From Xylophilus sp. (GTDB lineage Bacteria; Pseudomonadota; Gammaproteobacteria; Burkholderiales; Burkholderiaceae_C), in NCBI GenBank assembly GCA_009914555.1, contig WNDY01000003.1, forward strand, positions 1 through 64,000: a stretch of 64,000 nt of DNA. Direction: 5' to 3'. The translations under genes and the position numbers were made by a program. Positions 33,151 to 42,594 of the stretch are shown here, piece after piece. Every line of letters starts with the position of its first letter. The stretch's first letter is position 1. The notes under the pieces are model-generated. The model had not been told where the DNA came from. It worked only from the letters and a program-made list of their open reading frames with translations, and did not search any database.

Positions 33151-34563
33151 ATGACCACCGCTCCCGCCAGGACCCGCACCCGCTTCGCCCCGTCGCCCAC
33201 GGGCTTCATCCACCTCGGCAACATCCGCTCGGCGCTCTATCCCTGGGCGTTCGCGCGGTCGACCGGTGGCGACTTCATCCTGCGCATCGAGGACACCGAC
33301 CTCAAACGCTCGACGCAGGCCGCGGTGGACGTGATTCTCGAAGGCATGCAGTGGCTGGGCCTGGACCATGACGAAGGGCCGTACTACCAGATGCAGCGCA
33401 TGGACCGCTACAAGGCGGTGCTGGCCGACCTGCAGGCGCAGGGCCTGGTCTATCCGTGCTACATGAGCGTGGCCGAACTGGATGCGCTGCGCGAGCGCCA
33501 AATGGCCACCAAACAGAAGCCGCGCTACGACGGCACCTGGCGTCCGGAGCCCGGCAAGACGCTGCCGGCCATTCCCCACGGCGTGCAGCCAGTGCTGCGC
33601 TTCCGCAACCCGGCCGACGGTGTCGTCGCCTGGGACGACAAGGTCAAGGGCCGCATCGAGATCCGCAACGAAGAACTCGACGACCTAGTGATCGCGCGGC
33701 CCGACGGCACGCCCACCTACAACTTCTGCGTGGTGGTCGACGACATCGACATGGCCATCACCCACGTGATCCGCGGCGACGACCACGTCAACAACACGCC
33801 GCGCCAGATCAACATCTTCCGCGCGCTCGGCAAGGAGCCGCCGGTCTACGCCCACCTGCCCACCGTGCTCAACGAGCAGGGCGAGAAGATGAGCAAGCGC
33901 AACGGTGCCAAGCCGGTTACGCAGTACCGCGACGAGGGCTACCTGCCCGACGCCATGGTCAACTACCTGGCCCGCCTGGGCTGGAGCCACGGCGACGACG
34001 AGATCTTCAGCCGCGCCCAGTTCCTGCAATGGTTCGACCTGGACCACCTCGGCAAGAGCGCCGCGCAGTTCGACGAGGCCAAGCTGCGCTGGGTCAACGC
34101 CCAGCACCTCAAGGCGACGGACGACGAAACGCTCGCGCGGCTGGTCGCGCCGCGGCTCGCGGAACACGGCATCTCCGCTGACGAGCTGGCCGACGGACGC
34201 CTGCCGCGCATCGCTGCGCTGTTCAAGGACCGCTGCGACACGCTGGTCGCGCTGGCCGACTGGGCCTATGCGCTGTACCGCGACGTCGAGGCGTCGCAGG
34301 AAGAGCGCGCCAGGCACCTGACGCCGGCCATCGCACCGGCCATCGACGCGCTGGCCGAAAGGCTGTCGGCCACCGCATGGGACAAGGCATCGATCGCCCT
34401 GGCCTTCAAGGAGGTGCTTGCGGCGCAGGGCCTCAAGATGCCGCAGCTGGCGATGCCGGTGCGCGTGCTGGTGGCCGGCACGGCGCACACGCCGTCGGTC
34501 GACGCGGTGCTCGAGTTGGCGGGACGGCAAAAAATCCTCAGGAATTTGCGAAACCGTTCATAA
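33151..34563 (+). CDS. gltX: Glutamyl-tRNA synthetase
   Basis: GltX charges tRNA-Glu with glutamate. The 470-aa class I enzyme has the HIGH-type motif [13 protein letters not shown] (residues about 11-23) and KMSKRNG for the adenylate site, with a C-terminal anticodon-binding domain. The ATG at 33151 lies 35 bases after purF. The gene sits directly upstream of a cluster that encodes its own substrate tRNA-Glu twice. The cluster's promoter overlaps the end of gltX. Confidence 0.97.
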   Translation: MTTAPARTRTRFAPSPTGFIHLGNIRSALYPWAFARSTGGDFILRIEDTDLKRSTQAAVDVILEGMQWLGLDHDEGPYYQMQRMDRYKAVLADLQAQGLVYPCYMSVAELDALRERQMATKQKPRYDGTWRPEPGKTLPAIPHGVQPVLRFRNPADGVVAWDDKVKGRIEIRNEELDDLVIARPDGTPTYNFCVVVDDIDMAITHVIRGDDHVNNTPRQINIFRALGKEPPVYAHLPTVLNEQGEKMSKRNGAKPVTQYRDEGYLPDAMVNYLARLGWSHGDDEIFSRAQFLQWFDLDHLGKSAAQFDEAKLRWVNAQHLKATDDETLARLVAPRLAEHGISADELADGRLPRIAALFKDRCDTLVALADWAYALYRDVEASQEERARHLTPAIAPAIDALAERLSATAWDKASIALAFKEVLAAQGLKMPQLAMPVRVLVAGTAHTPSVDAVLELAGRQKILRNLRNRS

Positions 34564-34575
34564 ACGCCCTATAAT
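34546..34575 (+). promoter_or_regulatory. Strong promoter of the tRNA cluster
   Basis: TTGCGA (34546-34551), an 18-base spacer and a perfect TATAAT (34570-34575). The -35 lies inside the last codons of gltX. The first tRNA starts about 58 bases after the -10. Confidence 0.8.
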
Positions 34576-34633
34576 CCAAGGCTCAGCAGTTGACGGCGCC
34601 GAGCGAGAAATCGCGCAGCGCAGGATGCAGATC

Positions 34634-34709
<76 letters not shown>

Positions 34710-34747
34710 GATCTGTTGCTGGGATTGAACGGAAGTTCTTAGGTTGT

Positions 34748-34823
34748 GACCCTATCGTCTAGAGGCCTAGGACATCACCCTTTCACGGTGAGTACCGGGG
34801 TTCGAATCCCCGTAGGGTCGCCA
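34748..34823 (+). tRNA. tRNA-Glu (TTC), copy 1
   Basis: 76 nt with encoded CCA; acceptor GACCCTA/TAGGGTC and anticodon loop CTTTCAC, anticodon TTC. Identical to copy 2 at 35119. Confidence 0.97.
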
Positions 34824-34873
34824 AGTCATAGCGCTTGGCCTGTGTCGAAGATGCAGGCGAAAGCTATCTGCCA

Positions 34874-34950
34874 GGAGTGGTAGTTCAGTTGGTTAGAATA
34901 CCGGCCTGTCACGCCGGGGGTCGCGGGTTCGAGTCCCGTCCACTCCGCCA
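34874..34950 (+). tRNA. tRNA-Asp (GTC), copy 1
   Basis: 77 nt with encoded CCA; acceptor GGAGTGG/CCACTCC, anticodon loop CTGTCAC gives GTC. It differs from copy 2 at one anticodon-stem base (C here, T in copy 2). Confidence 0.97.
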
Positions 34951-34956
34951 GATCCA

Positions 34957-34989
34957 ACGGGTTGCAGTGCAAGCTGTAGCCCGTTTTTG
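34957..34989 (+). terminator. Terminator-like hairpin between the two tRNA triplets
   Basis: AACGGG…CCCGTT with a 17-18 base loop followed by TTTTTG. It could partly stop transcription after the first triplet, giving the copies different expression. Confidence 0.5.
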
Positions 34990-35003
34990 TTGAGAAGCAA
35001 GTC

Positions 35004-35079
<76 letters not shown>

Positions 35080-35118
35080 GACTTGCTGAAGCAGTTTGAA
35101 CGGAAGTTCTTAGGTTGT

Positions 35119-35194
35119 GACCCTATCGTCTAGAGGCCTAGGACATCACCCTTTCACGGTGAGTACCGGGGTTCGAATCCCCGTAGGGTCGCCA
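35119..35194 (+). tRNA. tRNA-Glu (TTC), copy 2
   Basis: 76 nt with encoded CCA, identical to copy 1 at 34748-34823. Confidence 0.97.
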
Positions 35195-35244
35195 AGTCAT
35201 AGCGCTTGGCCTGTGTCGAAGATGCAGGCGAAAGCGATCTGCCA

Positions 35245-35321
35245 GGAGTGGTAGTTCAGTTGGTTAGAATACTGGCCTGTCACGCCGGGGGTCGCGGGTT
35301 CGAGTCCCGTCCACTCCGCCA
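35245..35321 (+). tRNA. tRNA-Asp (GTC), copy 2
   Basis: 77 nt with encoded CCA. The anticodon stem carries CTGGC/GCCGG, so one pair is a G·U wobble, unlike copy 1. Confidence 0.97.
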
Positions 35322-35333
35322 GTGTCTCGAAAG

Positions 35334-35369
35334 AAAGGACCTGATCCACCGCGATCCGGTCCTTTTTTT
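35334..35369 (+). terminator. Rho-independent terminator of the tRNA operon
   Basis: AAAGGACC (35334-35341) pairs with GGTCCTTT (35358-35365), with a T-run to 35369. It also separates the tRNA operon from the opposite-strand binding-protein gene. Confidence 0.9.
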
Positions 35370-35385
35370 CTGCCCGCCGGCAACA

Positions 35386-36873
35386 CTAGGTCCAGGACAT
35401 TGCGCACAGGTCGTTGACCGCGACCGGCATGTCCTTCCACAGCCCCTTGATCCCCTTGTCCGCGATGGTGAGCGCCTGGGGCTGGAAGAGGAAGCCATGC
35501 ACCGCCTCCTCGGCCAGCAGGCGCTGGATGTCGCCGAGCAGCCGCGCGCGGTCGGCCGGCCGGGGGGTGCGTTGCAGTTCACCCCACAGCGCATCGAACC
35601 GGCCGGACCGGTAGCCCCAGTAGTAGCCAGGCTTGGCGAAGTTGCCCAGGTCGAACGGCTCGACGTGCGAGATCAGCGTCAGGTCGTAGTCGCCGCGGCC
35701 GTAGGTTCCGCTGAGCCACTGGGCCCATTCGACATTGCGCGGGCGCGCCGTGATGCCGGCCTGCGCAAGCTGGGCGATGACGATCTCGCCCCCCTGGCGT
35801 GCATACGACGGCGGCGGCAGCGTGAGGTCGAGCGTCAGGTTCTTCACGCCCGCTTCGGCCAGCAGGCGCCTGGCCTTGGGCAGGTCGTGAGGGTTCACGC
35901 CGGTGGTGTCCACGTAGCCGAAGGCGCCGGGCACGTAGTGGCTGCCGATCGGCACGCCCAGGCCGTCGGCCGCTCCGTCGATGAGTGCGCGGCGGTCGAG
36001 CGCCGCGCAGATCGCCCGGCGCACGCGGATGTCCTGCAATGCCTTGCGGCGGTGGTTGAAGGCTAGGATGGTCTTGGCGCGTGAGCCGCCTGCCAGCGTC
36101 TGGTAGCGCGCGTCGGCTTTGAACTGCGGCAGGCTGCGCGGGGCCGCGCGGGCGAATACATCCACGTCGCCTGCGAGCAGCGCGGCCACCTGTGCCGCAG
36201 CATCCGGGATGAAAAGGAAGGTCGCCTGCCTGATTGCCAGCCGGCCGGCATCGCGGTGGCCGGGCCAGGCTGCCAGCGTGAGCGATGCGCCGCGACGCCA
36301 ACTGCCGAGCCGGTACGGGCCGCTGCCCACCGGCTTGCTCGCGTTGGTGGCGGCGCTGCCGGGTTCGACGATGGCGGCGGTCGCCTGGCCGAGCAGGAAA
36401 GGAAGGTCCGGCTCGATCTGCGCGTGGGTCACGGCCACGGTCAGCGAGTCCGCCACACGGGTCGTGAGGTTGGCAAAGGTGGCGCGGTCCTTGTTGGCGC
36501 TCTTCTCGCCCCCGGCGCGGTCGAACGAGAACTTCACGGCTTGTGCGTCGAGCGCCTTGCCGTCCTGGAATTTCACGCCCGGCCGCAGCCTGAAGGTGGT
36601 GGTGCGCAGGTCCGCCGAAGTCTCCCAACTCTGCGCCAGCAGCGGGCCGACGCTGCCGTCCTCGTTGATGCGGGTGAGCGTCTCGAACACGTTGTAGAGC
36701 ACGATCTCGCCGATGGCCGAGGCGGCACCGGTGGTCGGATCCAGGGCCGGTGGCTCCAGCGCCATGCCGAGCGCCAGGCGGTCGCTGCGGCGGTCGCGGG
36801 CGATGGCCGGCAGGTCGGTGAGCGCGCCGGATGCGGCGGCGAGAGAGGTCAGGACATGGCGGCGCGAAGGCAT
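35386..36873 (-). CDS. ABC transporter substrate-binding protein, peptide/nickel (SBP_bac_5) family, paralog 1
   Basis: A 495-aa periplasmic binding protein. The N-terminus SRRHVLTSLAAASG has a twin-arginine-like motif, then the mature part begins around residue 26. Typical blocks: LEPPALDPTT, EIVLYNVFETLTRINEDG, PLLAQSWETSADLRTTTF, GSGPYRLGSW and GVPIGSHYVPGAFGYVDTTG. It is a close paralog of the protein at 43247-44728, with many identical stretches. No permease or ATPase is adjacent; the divergent neighbour is a TonB-dependent receptor, so it probably hands over a ligand delivered by that receptor. The ligand is unknown. Confidence 0.9.
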   Translation of the reverse strand: MPSRRHVLTSLAAASGALTDLPAIARDRRSDRLALGMALEPPALDPTTGAASAIGEIVLYNVFETLTRINEDGSVGPLLAQSWETSADLRTTTFRLRPGVKFQDGKALDAQAVKFSFDRAGGEKSANKDRATFANLTTRVADSLTVAVTHAQIEPDLPFLLGQATAAIVEPGSAATNASKPVGSGPYRLGSWRRGASLTLAAWPGHRDAGRLAIRQATFLFIPDAAAQVAALLAGDVDVFARAAPRSLPQFKADARYQTLAGGSRAKTILAFNHRRKALQDIRVRRAICAALDRRALIDGAADGLGVPIGSHYVPGAFGYVDTTGVNPHDLPKARRLLAEAGVKNLTLDLTLPPPSYARQGGEIVIAQLAQAGITARPRNVEWAQWLSGTYGRGDYDLTLISHVEPFDLGNFAKPGYYWGYRSGRFDALWGELQRTPRPADRARLLGDIQRLLAEEAVHGFLFQPQALTIADKGIKGLWKDMPVAVNDLCAMSWT

Positions 36874-37063
36874 GGCGGTGGCAGGAAAGTGGGATCTTGC
36901 GCAGTGTGCGGCGGTTTTTCCGAGGCTTTGTCGAAAACCGTATTTCCAAGCGACGAGTCCGTCTTTGTCATGGTTGTAGCCGTCGGTAACATCCTTCGTA
37001 TCGACCGGTGCCGGGCTGGAGCCGGACGGACCGATTCATCCAAGAAACCGAGGATTCCACGCC
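36874..37063. promoter_or_regulatory. Divergent promoter region of binding protein 1 and the TonB receptor
   Basis: 190 noncoding bases between two divergent starts, with a relatively AT-rich centre (about 36915-37000) expected for promoters. I cannot assign -35/-10 hexamers or an operator with confidence. Confidence 0.5.
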
Positions 37064-39358
37064 ATGACCCTTCCTACATCCATGCGCACGGCACTGCGCG
37101 CCACGGCGGCGGCAGCTGCCATCACCGTGCTGCTCGCCGGCGTGGCCCAGGCGCAGTCATCGGCCCCGGCCGACACCGCACCGCAGGCCGCCACGGCCGA
37201 TCTCGGCACCGTGGTCATCACTTCCCAACGCCGTGAAGAAAAGGCGCAGGACGTGGGCATCGCCCTCAGCGTGGTCTCGGGCGACAGCCTGGCCGAGCGC
37301 GGCATCCAGAAGGTCTTCGATTTGCAGTATTCCGCGCCCAACGTCGAGATCGACCCGCTGTACGGCAGCGACAACGTGCAGTTCCGCATCCGCGGCGTGG
37401 GCCTGCGGGACTACGCGAGCAACAACACCGCCACCGTCGGCGTCTACGTGGACGACGTGGCCTACCCGTTTCCGGTGCAGACGCAGGGCCTGCTGTTCGA
37501 CGTCGATCGCGTGGAGATCCTGCGCGGCCCGCAGGGCACACTCTACGGCCGCAACAGCACGGGCGGCGCAGTGAACTACGTGACCAAGCGCCCGACGAAG
37601 CAGTTCGAGGGCTTCGTCACCGGCACCTGGGGCTCCTACAACGCCAAGACGGCCGAGGGCTACATCTCCGGCCCGTTCAGCGAGACGCTGCGCGGCCGCC
37701 TCGCCTTCGCCACCCAGCAGGACGGCGCCTGGCAGCGCAACCGCGTCACCGGCGAGAAGCTCGGCGACCAAGACACTCTCGCGCTGCGCGGCCAGCTCGA
37801 ACTCGACGCCACGCGCGACCTGAACCTGCGCCTCGCGTTCCACCACGGCTACGACAAGTCCGACAGCCGCGGCCTGCGGCTCTACCAGGGCCTGACGCCT
37901 GCGGCCGCGGGCCGCGCTTACTCCGGCACGATCGCGCCCGACACCGACTACGCCGCCACCGGCTGGAGCCTCTCGCCACGCTTCGCGGCGCTCACGGGCC
38001 TGTCCGTGGGCGACAAGCCGCACAAGGACAATACCTCCGACGGCGTTTCGCTGCACGTCGATTGGGACCTCGGCGCCGTCAAGCTCACGAGCATCACGTC
38101 CAAGGAGAAGTTCGACCGCTTCGAGTTCATCGACTGGGACGGCTCGATCATTCCGCAGTCCGACGAAGTGTTCAAAAGCAAGATCAACGTCTTTTCGCAG
38201 GAACTGCGCCTGTCCTCGCGCGGCGGCGAGCGGCTGAACTGGGTGGGCGGCTTCTACTATTCCGACGAAAAGCTCGACGAGAAGTTCTACTCCGACTTCA
38301 CCGGCAACGGCGGCTACGGCACGCTTACGCAATACGGCCAGAAGGCCCGCGCCGAGGCCCTGTTCGGCCAGGCCGACTATGCGCTGGCCGAGCGCTTCAA
38401 GCTCGTGGCCGGCCTGCGGCAGGAGCACGAGAAGCGCAACCTCAACAACTTTACGAGCGGCTATACCTTCAACGACAACAACGCGGCGCTGGCCAACACC
38501 CAGTTCTTCAGCACGCCGCAGAACCGCCAACTCTCGACCACCGAAACCTCGGGCAAGCTAGCGCTCGAATACAAGCCCGAGGCCGACAAGCTGGTCTATG
38601 CCAGCATCAGCCGGGGCGTGAAGTCCGGCGGTTTCACGGTCTACAACTCGCCCTACACCTACCAGGTCGATCCGTTCAATCCTGAGAAGCTCCTTGCCTA
38701 CGAGCTCGGCTTCAAGGCCGACTTCGGCCGCAGCCTGCGCGTCAACGGCGCGGCCTTCTACTACGACTACCGCGACCAGCAGGTGCTCGACAGCGTGTGG
38801 ATCCCGAGCCAGACCGGCGGCGCCGGCCAACGCGTGGGCCGGATCGTGAACGCGCCCAAGTCCGAGATCAAGGGCGTGGAACTGGAGCTCGACTGGCGCC
38901 TGACCTCGCAACTGCAGGTCACGCAGCTTCTGGGCTACAAGGAAGGCAAATACAAGGAGTTCTACGGCCTCAACGCCAGCGCCACCACCGCAGCCAACGC
39001 GGCCGTGTATTCCGACTATTCCGGCACCGACCTCGCCATCCCCAAGATCAGCTATGGCGGCAGCATCCGCTACACCTGGACGGCCGGCAGCTACCGCCTC
39101 GCGGCGCAGGGCGACTACGTGTTCCGCGACAAGATCGTCAACACCTCCGACCCGACGCGCACGACCAAGAGCTACTGGCTCGCCAACGCCCGCCTCGAAC
39201 TTTCGCCGCTCAACGCCCCCTGGACGGTCGCCCTGTGGGCGCGCAACCTGTTCGACCGCAAGTACGACGTGCATCACGGCTCGTTCCTGACCAACGCGCA
39301 GATCGCCACCTCGGGCCTGCCGCGCACCATCGGCATCCAGGGCAGCTACGCGTTCTGA
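37064..39358 (+). CDS. TonB-dependent outer-membrane receptor
   Basis: A 764-aa outer-membrane transporter that uses TonB energy. Signal peptide about 1-31; a TonB box-like GTVVITSQRREE (about 45-56); plug domain with RIRGVGLRDYASNNTATVGVYVDDV and VEILRGPQGTLYGRNSTGGAVNYVTKRP; then a beta-barrel ending in ...GSYAF with the C-terminal Phe. The plug resembles receptors of the iron-complex/sulfur-ester type, but the ligand is not predictable. It starts the plus-strand side of the accessory block and is followed by a strong terminator. Confidence 0.95.
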   Translation: MTLPTSMRTALRATAAAAAITVLLAGVAQAQSSAPADTAPQAATADLGTVVITSQRREEKAQDVGIALSVVSGDSLAERGIQKVFDLQYSAPNVEIDPLYGSDNVQFRIRGVGLRDYASNNTATVGVYVDDVAYPFPVQTQGLLFDVDRVEILRGPQGTLYGRNSTGGAVNYVTKRPTKQFEGFVTGTWGSYNAKTAEGYISGPFSETLRGRLAFATQQDGAWQRNRVTGEKLGDQDTLALRGQLELDATRDLNLRLAFHHGYDKSDSRGLRLYQGLTPAAAGRAYSGTIAPDTDYAATGWSLSPRFAALTGLSVGDKPHKDNTSDGVSLHVDWDLGAVKLTSITSKEKFDRFEFIDWDGSIIPQSDEVFKSKINVFSQELRLSSRGGERLNWVGGFYYSDEKLDEKFYSDFTGNGGYGTLTQYGQKARAEALFGQADYALAERFKLVAGLRQEHEKRNLNNFTSGYTFNDNNAALANTQFFSTPQNRQLSTTETSGKLALEYKPEADKLVYASISRGVKSGGFTVYNSPYTYQVDPFNPEKLLAYELGFKADFGRSLRVNGAAFYYDYRDQQVLDSVWIPSQTGGAGQRVGRIVNAPKSEIKGVELELDWRLTSQLQVTQLLGYKEGKYKEFYGLNASATTAANAAVYSDYSGTDLAIPKISYGGSIRYTWTAGSYRLAAQGDYVFRDKIVNTSDPTRTTKSYWLANARLELSPLNAPWTVALWARNLFDRKYDVHHGSFLTNAQIATSGLPRTIGIQGSYAF

Positions 39359-39382
39359 TCCCGGCTTCGCGCCCCTGCGGTC

Positions 39383-39412
39383 GGCCTGCGCCCGGAGGGC
39401 GCGGGCCTTTTT
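39383..39412 (+). terminator. Rho-independent terminator of the TonB receptor gene
   Basis: An 11-bp stem (39383-39393 with 39397-39407, one G·U pair), a GGA loop and five T residues. Confidence 0.92.
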
Positions 39413-39450
39413 CTTTGTACGGCGCACCCACCCGATTTCCGAGGAGACCC

Positions 39451-40266
39451 ATGTCCCGACGACCCCTCGCGCGCCGCTCTTCGCCGCGCTTGCCCTGGCC
39501 TGCGGCGCCGACCGCGCGCCGGGGCGTCGTGGCCGAGGGCGTGGACGGCGTGTTCCCCACGCTGACCTACCCCTCGCACACCACGCTGGCCAAGGGCGTT
39601 GCGCCGGCGCGCCGCGGCATCGTCTACAACACGCGCTTCAACGTGGCGCAGGCCACGCCGCCGGGGCTGTTCGAGGAGGTGCAGCGCAGCGCCACGGGCA
39701 CGCTCGCGACGCGCGACGTCTATTACAAATACCCGGCCATCACCGCGACAACGCCCGCGCGCTGGCCTACCTCATCAAGACCCACAGGCCGAATCTCGCG
39801 GCGATCCACGTCGTCTTCGCCGATTCGGCCCAGCACCAGCACGGTTGCAAGGGCGAGGCCGTGCGCGAGGCGGTCGCCCACGCTCGGAAAGGTGCGGGCG
39901 CTGCTCGACGCGCTGCCGCCGGGCACGAAGCGGTTGTTCCGCGTGTTCGACCACGACGCGCTGGCGCGCGTGGGCGCCGATCCGCGCGCCGCGCTTGCGG
40001 CCGAGCCGGGCATCGTCTTCACGTGCGCCGAGCGCGGCGCTGCGCTGCGGTCCGCGCGCGGCGGCGCGCACGGCTACTATCCGGACTTCGCCGAGCTCCG
40101 CACCGGCTTCGTCGCCGCCGGCGCCGGCATCGCCCGGTCCGACACGCTGCCGCGCCTGCAACTGGAGGGCGTGGCGCCCGCCGTGGCCGCGCTGCTCGGC
40201 GTGCCGCTGCCCTCGGCCGAGGGGGTCGCGCTGCCCGGAATCGTCGCAAGGAGTTCACCGCCATGA
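39451..40266 (+). pseudogene. Decayed alkaline-phosphatase-superfamily phosphodiesterase (ENPP-like)
   Basis: Intact homologs are secreted nucleotide pyrophosphatase/phosphodiesterases. Recognisable pieces are FPTLTYPSHTTL (catalytic Thr region) and GIVYN in frame 1, then ALAYLIKTHRPNL with DSAQHQHG in frame 3 (about 39744-39890), then LFRVFDHDALARVG and GAHGYYPD back in frame 1. At least two frameshifts therefore interrupt it. The N-terminal metal-binding DG motif is missing after a signal-peptide-like start, which points to a deletion. The length remaining (about 270 codons) is short for the family (about 400). It lies between the TonB receptor and the monooxygenase genes and was probably part of the same pathway. 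Confidence 0.8.
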
Positions 40267-41594
40267 CCCGCCGCACCGGCCAGCTCAAGCTCGGCTGCTT
40301 CCTGTCCAACAGCGGCCACCATGTTGCGGCCTGGCGCCATCCGCTGGCGCAGGCCGATGCGAGCATGGACTTCGCCCACTTCCGCCACCTCGCGCAGACC
40401 GCCGAGCGCGGCCTGTTCGACGCGGTCTTCATCGCCGACGTGGTCGCACTCTGGGGCCATCATCTCGATGCGCTCTCGCGCACCGCGCGCGGCGAGCACT
40501 TCGAGCCGCTCACGCTGATGGCCGCGCTGTCGTCGGTCACCACGCACATTGGCCTGATTGCCACCGCGACCACGAGCTACAACGAGCCCTACCACATTGC
40601 CCGCAAGTTCGCGTCGCTCGACCATTTGAGCGGCGGCCGCGCGGCCTGGAACCTCGTGACCTCGGTCGTCTCCGACGAGGCCTGGAACTTCGGCCGCGAG
40701 GCCCACATCGACCATGCCGGCCGCTACCGCCGCGCCGAGGAATTCCATGACGTGGTCCAGGCCCTGTGGGACAGCTGGGACGACGACGCCTTCGTGCGCG
40801 ACCGGGCCGCGGGCGTCTATTTCGACCCGGCGAAGCTGCACGTGCTGAACCACACGGGCGAGCACTTCCGTGTGCGCGGCCCGCTCAACGTGGCCCGGCC
40901 GCCGCAGGGCCATCCGGTCATCGTGCAGGCCGGCGCATCGGAGCCCGGCCGCCGGCTCGCCGCGCGCGTGGCCGAGCTGATCTTCGCGGCCGGCGAATCG
41001 CTCGAAGGCGCGCAGGCGTTCTACGCCGACATCAAGGCCCGCGCCGCTGCGCTCGGGCGCGAGCCGGACCACGTCAAGATCCTGCCGGGCATCACGCCCT
41101 TCATCGGCCGCACGCGCGGGCAGGCGCAGGCGCTGTTCGACGAGTTCCAGGCGCTGATCGACCCGGTGCTCGGCCTGCGCCTGCTGGCCGACACGCTCGG
41201 CGACGACATCGACCTCTCCGGCCATCCGCTCGACGGCCCGCTGCCGCCCACGCCGGTGGGTCAGCGCGGCAGCCGGCGCGACCGGGTGCTGGAGCTGGCC
41301 GCGCGCGAGAACCTGACGATCCGCCAGCTCTACCTGCGGCTGGCCGGCGGCAACCCCGCCATCGGCACGCCCGCGGACATCGCCGACATCTTCGAGGAAT
41401 GGTTCGAAGGCCGTGCGGCCGACGGCTTCAATGTGTTCTTCCCGTACTTCCCCGGTGCGCTGGAACAGTTCGTCGACCAGGTCGTGCCCGAGCTGCAGCG
41501 CCGCGGCCTGTTCCGCACCGCCTATGCCGGTCGCACGCTGCGCGACAACCTCGGCCTGCCCCGGCCGGCCTCGCGCTACGCGGGGGCGGCATGA
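40263..41594 (+). CDS. LLM-class flavin-dependent monooxygenase, NtaA/SnaA/DszA type
   Basis: A 443-aa reduced-flavin-dependent monooxygenase of the nitrilotriacetate/dibenzothiophene-sulfone group. Family features: LGCFLSNSGHHVAAWRHP at the start, FDAVFIADV, YNEPYHIARKFASLDHLSGGRAAWNLVTS and HPVIVQAGASEPGR. These enzymes use FMNH2 from a separate reductase to cleave C–N or C–S bonds, often in sulfur or nitrogen scavenging. No flavin reductase gene is seen in the window. The ATG has a clear AAGGAG site; the stop overlaps the start of the next gene (ATGA). Confidence 0.93.
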   Translation: MTRRTGQLKLGCFLSNSGHHVAAWRHPLAQADASMDFAHFRHLAQTAERGLFDAVFIADVVALWGHHLDALSRTARGEHFEPLTLMAALSSVTTHIGLIATATTSYNEPYHIARKFASLDHLSGGRAAWNLVTSVVSDEAWNFGREAHIDHAGRYRRAEEFHDVVQALWDSWDDDAFVRDRAAGVYFDPAKLHVLNHTGEHFRVRGPLNVARPPQGHPVIVQAGASEPGRRLAARVAELIFAAGESLEGAQAFYADIKARAAALGREPDHVKILPGITPFIGRTRGQAQALFDEFQALIDPVLGLRLLADTLGDDIDLSGHPLDGPLPPTPVGQRGSRRDRVLELAARENLTIRQLYLRLAGGNPAIGTPADIADIFEEWFEGRAADGFNVFFPYFPGALEQFVDQVVPELQRRGLFRTAYAGRTLRDNLGLPRPASRYAGAA

Positions 41595-42571
41595 CGGCAG
41601 GGACCTGGCGGCTCGGCTTCCTGAGCCGCAGCTACAGCCCGGACGCACCGGCGCAGGCGCTGCACGACACGCTCGCGCTGTTTGCCGCGGCCGAGTCCTG
41701 GGGCTACGACAGCGGCTGGGTCGCGCAGCACCATTTCGGCGTGGAGTCGGGCCGGCTGCCGTCGCCGCTGGTGCTGCTGGCCGCGGCGGCCGAGCGCACG
41801 CGCCGATTGCGGCTGGGCACGGCCGTGGTCGTGCTGCCGCTGGAGCAGCCACTGCGGCTGGCGGAGGACGCGGCCGTGGTCGATGCGCTGTCCGACGGGC
41901 GGCTCGAACTGGGGCTGGGCGCGGGCTTCGACCCGGACGTGTTCGCCGCCTTCGGCCAGCGGCTGGAAGACCGGCATGCCGCGCACGACGCCGCGCTGGC
42001 CGCGCTGCGGGCGGCGCTGGCCGGCCGCCCGCTGCCGGGCGCGCCCGGCCTCGCGCTGCAGCCGCCCGCGCCGGGCCTGGCCGGGCGCCTCTGGCAGGCC
42101 ACCACGGGCGACGTGGAAGCCGTGGCGCGCCGCGGCCACGGCCTGATCGTGGCGCGCACGCGGCCCGGCGGGCCACCGGAGACGGAACTCGCCCGGCGCT
42201 ACCGCGCAGCGCATGCTGCCGCCTGGGGCACCGACGGCCCGCCGCCGCGCCTGGCCCTGGTGCGTGCTGTGGTGCCGGGCGACAGTGCGGCGGCGGTGGA
42301 GGCCGAGCTGGCGCCGGACATCCTGCGCTACGTGCAGCGGCTGGCCCGGGCCACCGGCGGCGCGCCGCCGCAGCAGATCGACACGGCCGCGGCGCTCGAC
42401 CAGCTGGGCGTAGTGTATGGGCCCGCAGCACGCATCACACGTGCGCTGCAGGAGGATACTACCCTCCCTTTGGCAACGGACTTCATCGTGCAGGTGCAGA
42501 CCGAGAGCACCTCGCGCCTGCAGGCGCTGACGCGGCTGGCCGAGGTGGCGCGCATCGTCGCAGCAAGCTAG
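41591..42571 (+). CDS. LLM-class flavin-dependent oxidoreductase, luciferase-like
   Basis: A 326-aa TIM-barrel oxidoreductase of the shorter luciferase-like group: LGFLSRSYSPDAPAQALH, GWVAQHHFGVESGRLPSPL, LRLGTAVVVLPLEQPLRLAED and GRLELGLGAGFDPD. The overlap of start and stop with the preceding monooxygenase shows translational coupling, so both probably act in one pathway. The reaction and substrate are not identifiable. It converges on the frameshifted HTH gene. Confidence 0.92.
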   Translation: MTAGTWRLGFLSRSYSPDAPAQALHDTLALFAAAESWGYDSGWVAQHHFGVESGRLPSPLVLLAAAAERTRRLRLGTAVVVLPLEQPLRLAEDAAVVDALSDGRLELGLGAGFDPDVFAAFGQRLEDRHAAHDAALAALRAALAGRPLPGAPGLALQPPAPGLAGRLWQATTGDVEAVARRGHGLIVARTRPGGPPETELARRYRAAHAAAWGTDGPPPRLALVRAVVPGDSAAAVEAELAPDILRYVQRLARATGGAPPQQIDTAAALDQLGVVYGPAARITRALQEDTTLPLATDFIVQVQTESTSRLQALTRLAEVARIVAAS

Positions 42572-42594
42572 GCCGGCGGCGGCGCGCGGGGACT

